NCBI GenBank assembly: GCA_018262315.1
Contig: JAGSPS010000303.1
Span: 1-10,083, forward strand
Direction of reading: 5' to 3'
Source of the DNA: Deltaproteobacteria bacterium
Lineage (GTDB): Bacteria > Myxococcota_A > UBA9160 > PR03
DNA: 10,083 nt
Shown: positions 7,769 to 10,083 of the stretch, one piece after another
Position numbering within the stretch: position 1 is the stretch's first letter
Layout: each line of letters begins with the position of its first letter
Translations under genes and position numbers: made by a program
Notes under the pieces: generated by a model
What the model saw: only the letters and a program-made list of their open reading frames with translations
What the model was told of the DNA's origin: nothing
Databases searched by the model: none

Positions 7769-8980
7769 ATGCAGCAAATCGTCCGCCTCGAAGGCGCCGT
7801 CAAGAGCTACGACTGGGGCTCGCACACGATCCTCGCGACGCTGCAAGGCAAGCCGGGACCCAGCAGCGAACCCGAGGCCGAGCTGTGGCTCGGCGCGCAT
7901 GCAAACGGCTCTGCGCTGGCCGTGCTGCCCGACGGCACTCGCGTTGCGCTCGGCGAACTCGTGGAGCGCGACCCGCGCGGCGTGCTCGGCGACGCCGTCT
8001 TCGCGCGCTTCGGCGCGCGCTTTCCGTTTCTGTTGAAGGTGCTCGCCGTCGCGCGCGCGCTGTCGCTGCAGGCGCATCCCGACGCCGAGCAGGCGCGCGC
8101 CGGGTATCAGCGCGAGCAGGGCGGGAGCGTCGCGCGCGAGGCGCGCCTCTACGCCGACGATCGCGCCAAGCCCGAGTTGGTGCTCGCGCACACGCGCTTT
8201 CATGCGTTGTGCGGGTTTCGGCCGCTCGCCGAGATCCGCGCGGGCTTCGAGCGCATGGGCCTCGCCGACGTCGCACCGCCCGCGGGCGCGGCGGAAGGCG
8301 AGTGGCTGCGCGGCTTCTTCGCGCGCTGGTTCGCGCCCGATGCGATCGCTTCGCGCGCAACCCGGCTCGATCGCGCGCTCGACGCCGCTGCACGCGCCAG
8401 CGCGAGTGATGAAGCCGCCGTGCTGATGCTGCGTCTCGCCGCGCAACATCCGGGCGACCCCGGCATCCTCGCGCCGCTGCTGCTGCACTCGATCGAGCTG
8501 TCGCCCGGCGAAGCGATCTTCCTCGAAGCCGGCGAGCTGCACTGCTATCTCGAAGGCGCCGCCGCCGAGATCATGTCGAGTTCGGACAACGTGCTGCGCG
8601 CCGGCCTCACCACCAAGCGGCGTGCGGCGGACGAGTTGCTGCGCATCGGCCGCTTCGCGAGTCGCCGGCCGCAGGTGCTGCGCGGCGCCACGCGCGCGCC
8701 CGGCGTCTGCATCTACGCGACGAGCGCGGAGGAGTTCGAGCTGGGCAGCGTCGAGGTGGGCGGCGAGGGCGTCGTGATGGCGGGCGAACGCAGCGTCGAG
8801 GTGCTGCTCTGCTACGAGGGCGCCGCGCAGATCGCACCGCTTGCCGGCGGTGACGCTCTCGCGCTGGCGAGTGGCCAGAGTTGCCTCGTGCCCGCCGCCG
8901 TGGGCGCCTATCGCATCGTCGGGCACGGACGCCTGTATCGCGCGTCGGTTCCCAGCGGAACGCGTTCAGGGAGTGTCTAG
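7769..8980 (+). CDS. manA: Mannose-6-phosphate isomerase, class I
   Basis: Product of 403 residues, near the usual length of type I enzymes. Start ATG at 7769 is preceded by GGAG with a 6-base spacer and gives the family N-terminus MQQIVRLEGAVKSYDWGSH. The frame opens 63 bases earlier, but that extension is not conserved. It interconverts fructose-6-phosphate and mannose-6-phosphate in the cytoplasm, feeding GDP-mannose for polysaccharide and glycoconjugate synthesis. Zinc ligands are all visible: Q101 and H103 in LSLQAHPD, E136 in AKPELVLA, and H258 in LEAGELHCYLEG. The active-site arginine is R277 in SSDNVLRAGLTTK. C-terminal cupin sequence continues to the stop at 8978-8980. It is divergent from the heparinase-like gene and convergent with the sulfatase-like gene. 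Confidence 0.95.
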   Translation: MQQIVRLEGAVKSYDWGSHTILATLQGKPGPSSEPEAELWLGAHANGSALAVLPDGTRVALGELVERDPRGVLGDAVFARFGARFPFLLKVLAVARALSLQAHPDAEQARAGYQREQGGSVAREARLYADDRAKPELVLAHTRFHALCGFRPLAEIRAGFERMGLADVAPPAGAAEGEWLRGFFARWFAPDAIASRATRLDRALDAAARASASDEAAVLMLRLAAQHPGDPGILAPLLLHSIELSPGEAIFLEAGELHCYLEGAAAEIMSSSDNVLRAGLTTKRRAADELLRIGRFASRRPQVLRGATRAPGVCIYATSAEEFELGSVEVGGEGVVMAGERSVEVLLCYEGAAQIAPLAGGDALALASGQSCLVPAAVGAYRIVGHGRLYRASVPSGTRSGSV

Positions 8981-9032
8981 CGGGTTCGCTGGCGGGCAGA
9001 ATCGACGGCGAGATCGCGCGAAGCGGCCGCTC
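8981..9032. other. Short convergent spacer between manA and the sulfatase-like gene
   Basis: 52 bases. The only structure seen is the self-complementary AGCGGCCGCT at 9022-9031, which has no loop and no T tract, so I do not call a terminator. Confidence 0.4.
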
Positions 9033-10083
9033 TCAATCCGGTGATGCTCCCCCCACTCGTCCATGCGAGAACGATGGGAGCGGACGCTGCTCGAGGCGCT
9101 CGCTTCCGACGTCCACCCAGACCCACGAAGGCTGCGACGCGGTCCCCTCTGGCAATCGCTCGTCTCGGGCGACCGCGGCGGTCAGCTCCTCGAGTGGCAG
9201 GACGCGCCGATCGGTTCCACCGGGGACTCCCGGAAGCTTCGCGACGAACAGGGTCGAGAAGGCATCCACGTAGTCCTGGGGCCGCAGCTCGTCGAGAAAG
9301 GGGGATACCGGAGGCACCGTGTCGATCCGCGAGCCGTGATCGCCGTGAACCATAACGATGCTCTGGTCGTACACGCCGGCCTCGACGAGAGCGTCGAGCA
9401 TGCGGGACACCAGCTTCTGGGTGCAATCCAGCTGCTCCAGGTAGAGCGGATAGCGGACTCGGCGCGAATCCAACGTGTTCTGTCGGGGAGCCGCGGCCGG
9501 AGCGGAGGCGTCCAGCCAGCGGTTCGGATCGGGCCGCATGCGGCATTCCGAGTCGAATGTGTAGGGGTAGTGGGGAAGCATGAGGTGGATCAGATATGCG
9601 TCGCCGGGCCGAGCGCGACGCAGCATCGACACGATCGAATCCGACGCCTGCATGGTCGAGACGGCGCTCACCCGTCTCGGCTCCTGCCATCCGAAAGCGC
9701 GCCGGAGTCGCGCATCGAGCTCGGATCGGTGCAGGAACATGTCGAGTATCATGCCGGCCTTCGTCCACGTGCCGACGGGAAGATCTCGGATCGAAGCGAT
9801 CGTGTTGAGCGTGTAGGTCGCACACTCCTCGACGACCGACTGGCCCGCGACATGGCAGAGGTCCAGGAACTCGGTCTGCACGGCGTGCACCTGATAGCCC
9901 CGCTCGTGCAGCTGCGAGATCGTCGCGTTGGCGAGCATCTGGGCGGGCTCGCGATTCGCGTCCTCGACGAACGGATTCGCCTCGCCGGGCGAGGCGAAGT
10001 TCAGGGCCGCGGGAATCGAGCGCCCCGTGTTGTCGTACCGGCTGTACGCGCGCGTGAAGACGGTGAAGCCACGTTGCGCGAGC
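9033..10083 (-). CDS. Sulfatase / alkaline-phosphatase-superfamily hydrolase or transferase (5' end outside window)
   Basis: The - strand frame is open from the window edge to TGA at 9033-9035, showing 349 C-terminal residues. An ATG at 9938 is internal: family-like sequence continues upstream of it (LAQRGFTVFTRAYSRYDNTG, then RSIPAALNF). The metal-binding motif MVHGDHGSRID near 9345 and the LIHLMLPHYPYTFD strand near 9600 are typical of the PF00884 sulfatase fold, which also includes phosphoethanolamine and glycerol-phosphate transferases. The classical C/S-x-P-x-R formylglycine motif of true sulfatases is not seen in the visible part. The YDNTGRSIPAALN segment resembles the nucleophile region of the transferase-like and uncharacterised branches, with Thr or Ser as candidate nucleophile. 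Membrane segments, if any, would be in the missing N-terminus. Three rows counted by hand average about 60% G+C against about 72% for three rows of manA. Substrate unknown. Confidence 0.8.
   Translation of the reverse strand, partial: LAQRGFTVFTRAYSRYDNTGRSIPAALNFASPGEANPFVEDANREPAQMLANATISQLHERGYQVHAVQTEFLDLCHVAGQSVVEECATYTLNTIASIRDLPVGTWTKAGMILDMFLHRSELDARLRRAFGWQEPRRVSAVSTMQASDSIVSMLRRARPGDAYLIHLMLPHYPYTFDSECRMRPDPNRWLDASAPAAAPRQNTLDSRRVRYPLYLEQLDCTQKLVSRMLDALVEAGVYDQSIVMVHGDHGSRIDTVPPVSPFLDELRPQDYVDAFSTLFVAKLPGVPGGTDRRVLPLEELTAAVARDERLPEGTASQPSWVWVDVGSERLEQRPLPSFSHGRVGGASPD

Noticed and set aside
7670..8926. A 418-codon - strand frame across manA
   Set aside because: Antisense to a phosphomannose isomerase with all zinc ligands and the active-site arginine; the product has no family features.
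9022..9031. AGCGGCCGCT as a terminator between manA and the sulfatase-like gene
   Set aside because: It is a 10-base palindrome without a loop and without a T tract; such words are frequent in this GC-rich DNA.

Overview
The window is a GC-rich stretch (six 60-base rows counted by hand gave 55 to 78% G+C) with dense, strongly GC-biased coding. Several of the genes are typical of Gram-negative bacteria: a GcvR-type double-ACT protein, an NtrC-family sigma-54 activator and a class I phosphomannose isomerase. The composition and mix fit a high-GC proteobacterial or former deltaproteobacterial lineage (Myxococcota/Binatota-like). That placement is inference; no rRNA or other marker settles it.

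Layout, left to right. (1) The C-terminal end of rsmI (16S rRNA methyltransferase) enters from the left edge on the + strand. (2) It converges with ligA (NAD-dependent DNA ligase, - strand) across a 206-bp gap that carries an 87-bp near-perfect palindrome built from GGGACAGTCCC modules, which looks like a REP-type element. (3) Divergent from ligA is a two-component pair on the + strand: a soluble PAS-HisKA-HATPase histidine kinase, and an NtrC-type response regulator whose start overlaps the kinase stop by one base. The regulator is broken inside its receiver domain: one piece of the fold is absent and the reading frame changes there. (4) Its downstream end meets, stop to stop with 8 bp between, a - strand GcvR-like ACT protein. 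A perfect 8-bp-stem hairpin contains both stop codons. (5) Upstream of the ACT gene on the same strand is a heparinase II/III-like gene. (6) A 118-bp divergent region separates it from manA (phosphomannose isomerase, + strand) and carries a palindromic TATAGT box, a good - strand promoter and an imperfect direct repeat. (7) At the right edge a sulfatase/alkaline-phosphatase-superfamily gene, convergent with manA, runs off the window without its N-terminus.

How the genes may work together: rsmI and ligA are housekeeping genes. The kinase/regulator pair would sense a cytoplasmic signal and drive sigma-54 promoters. The heparinase-like protein, ManA (fructose-6-P to mannose-6-P, the entry to GDP-mannose) and the sulfatase-like hydrolase/transferase together suggest surface-polysaccharide synthesis or remodelling. 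I see no clear new multi-gene defence or metabolic system, no tRNA or rRNA, no CRISPR array and no transposase gene. The most notable items are the broken receiver domain, the REP-like palindrome, the shared stop-codon hairpin and the palindromic -10 region.
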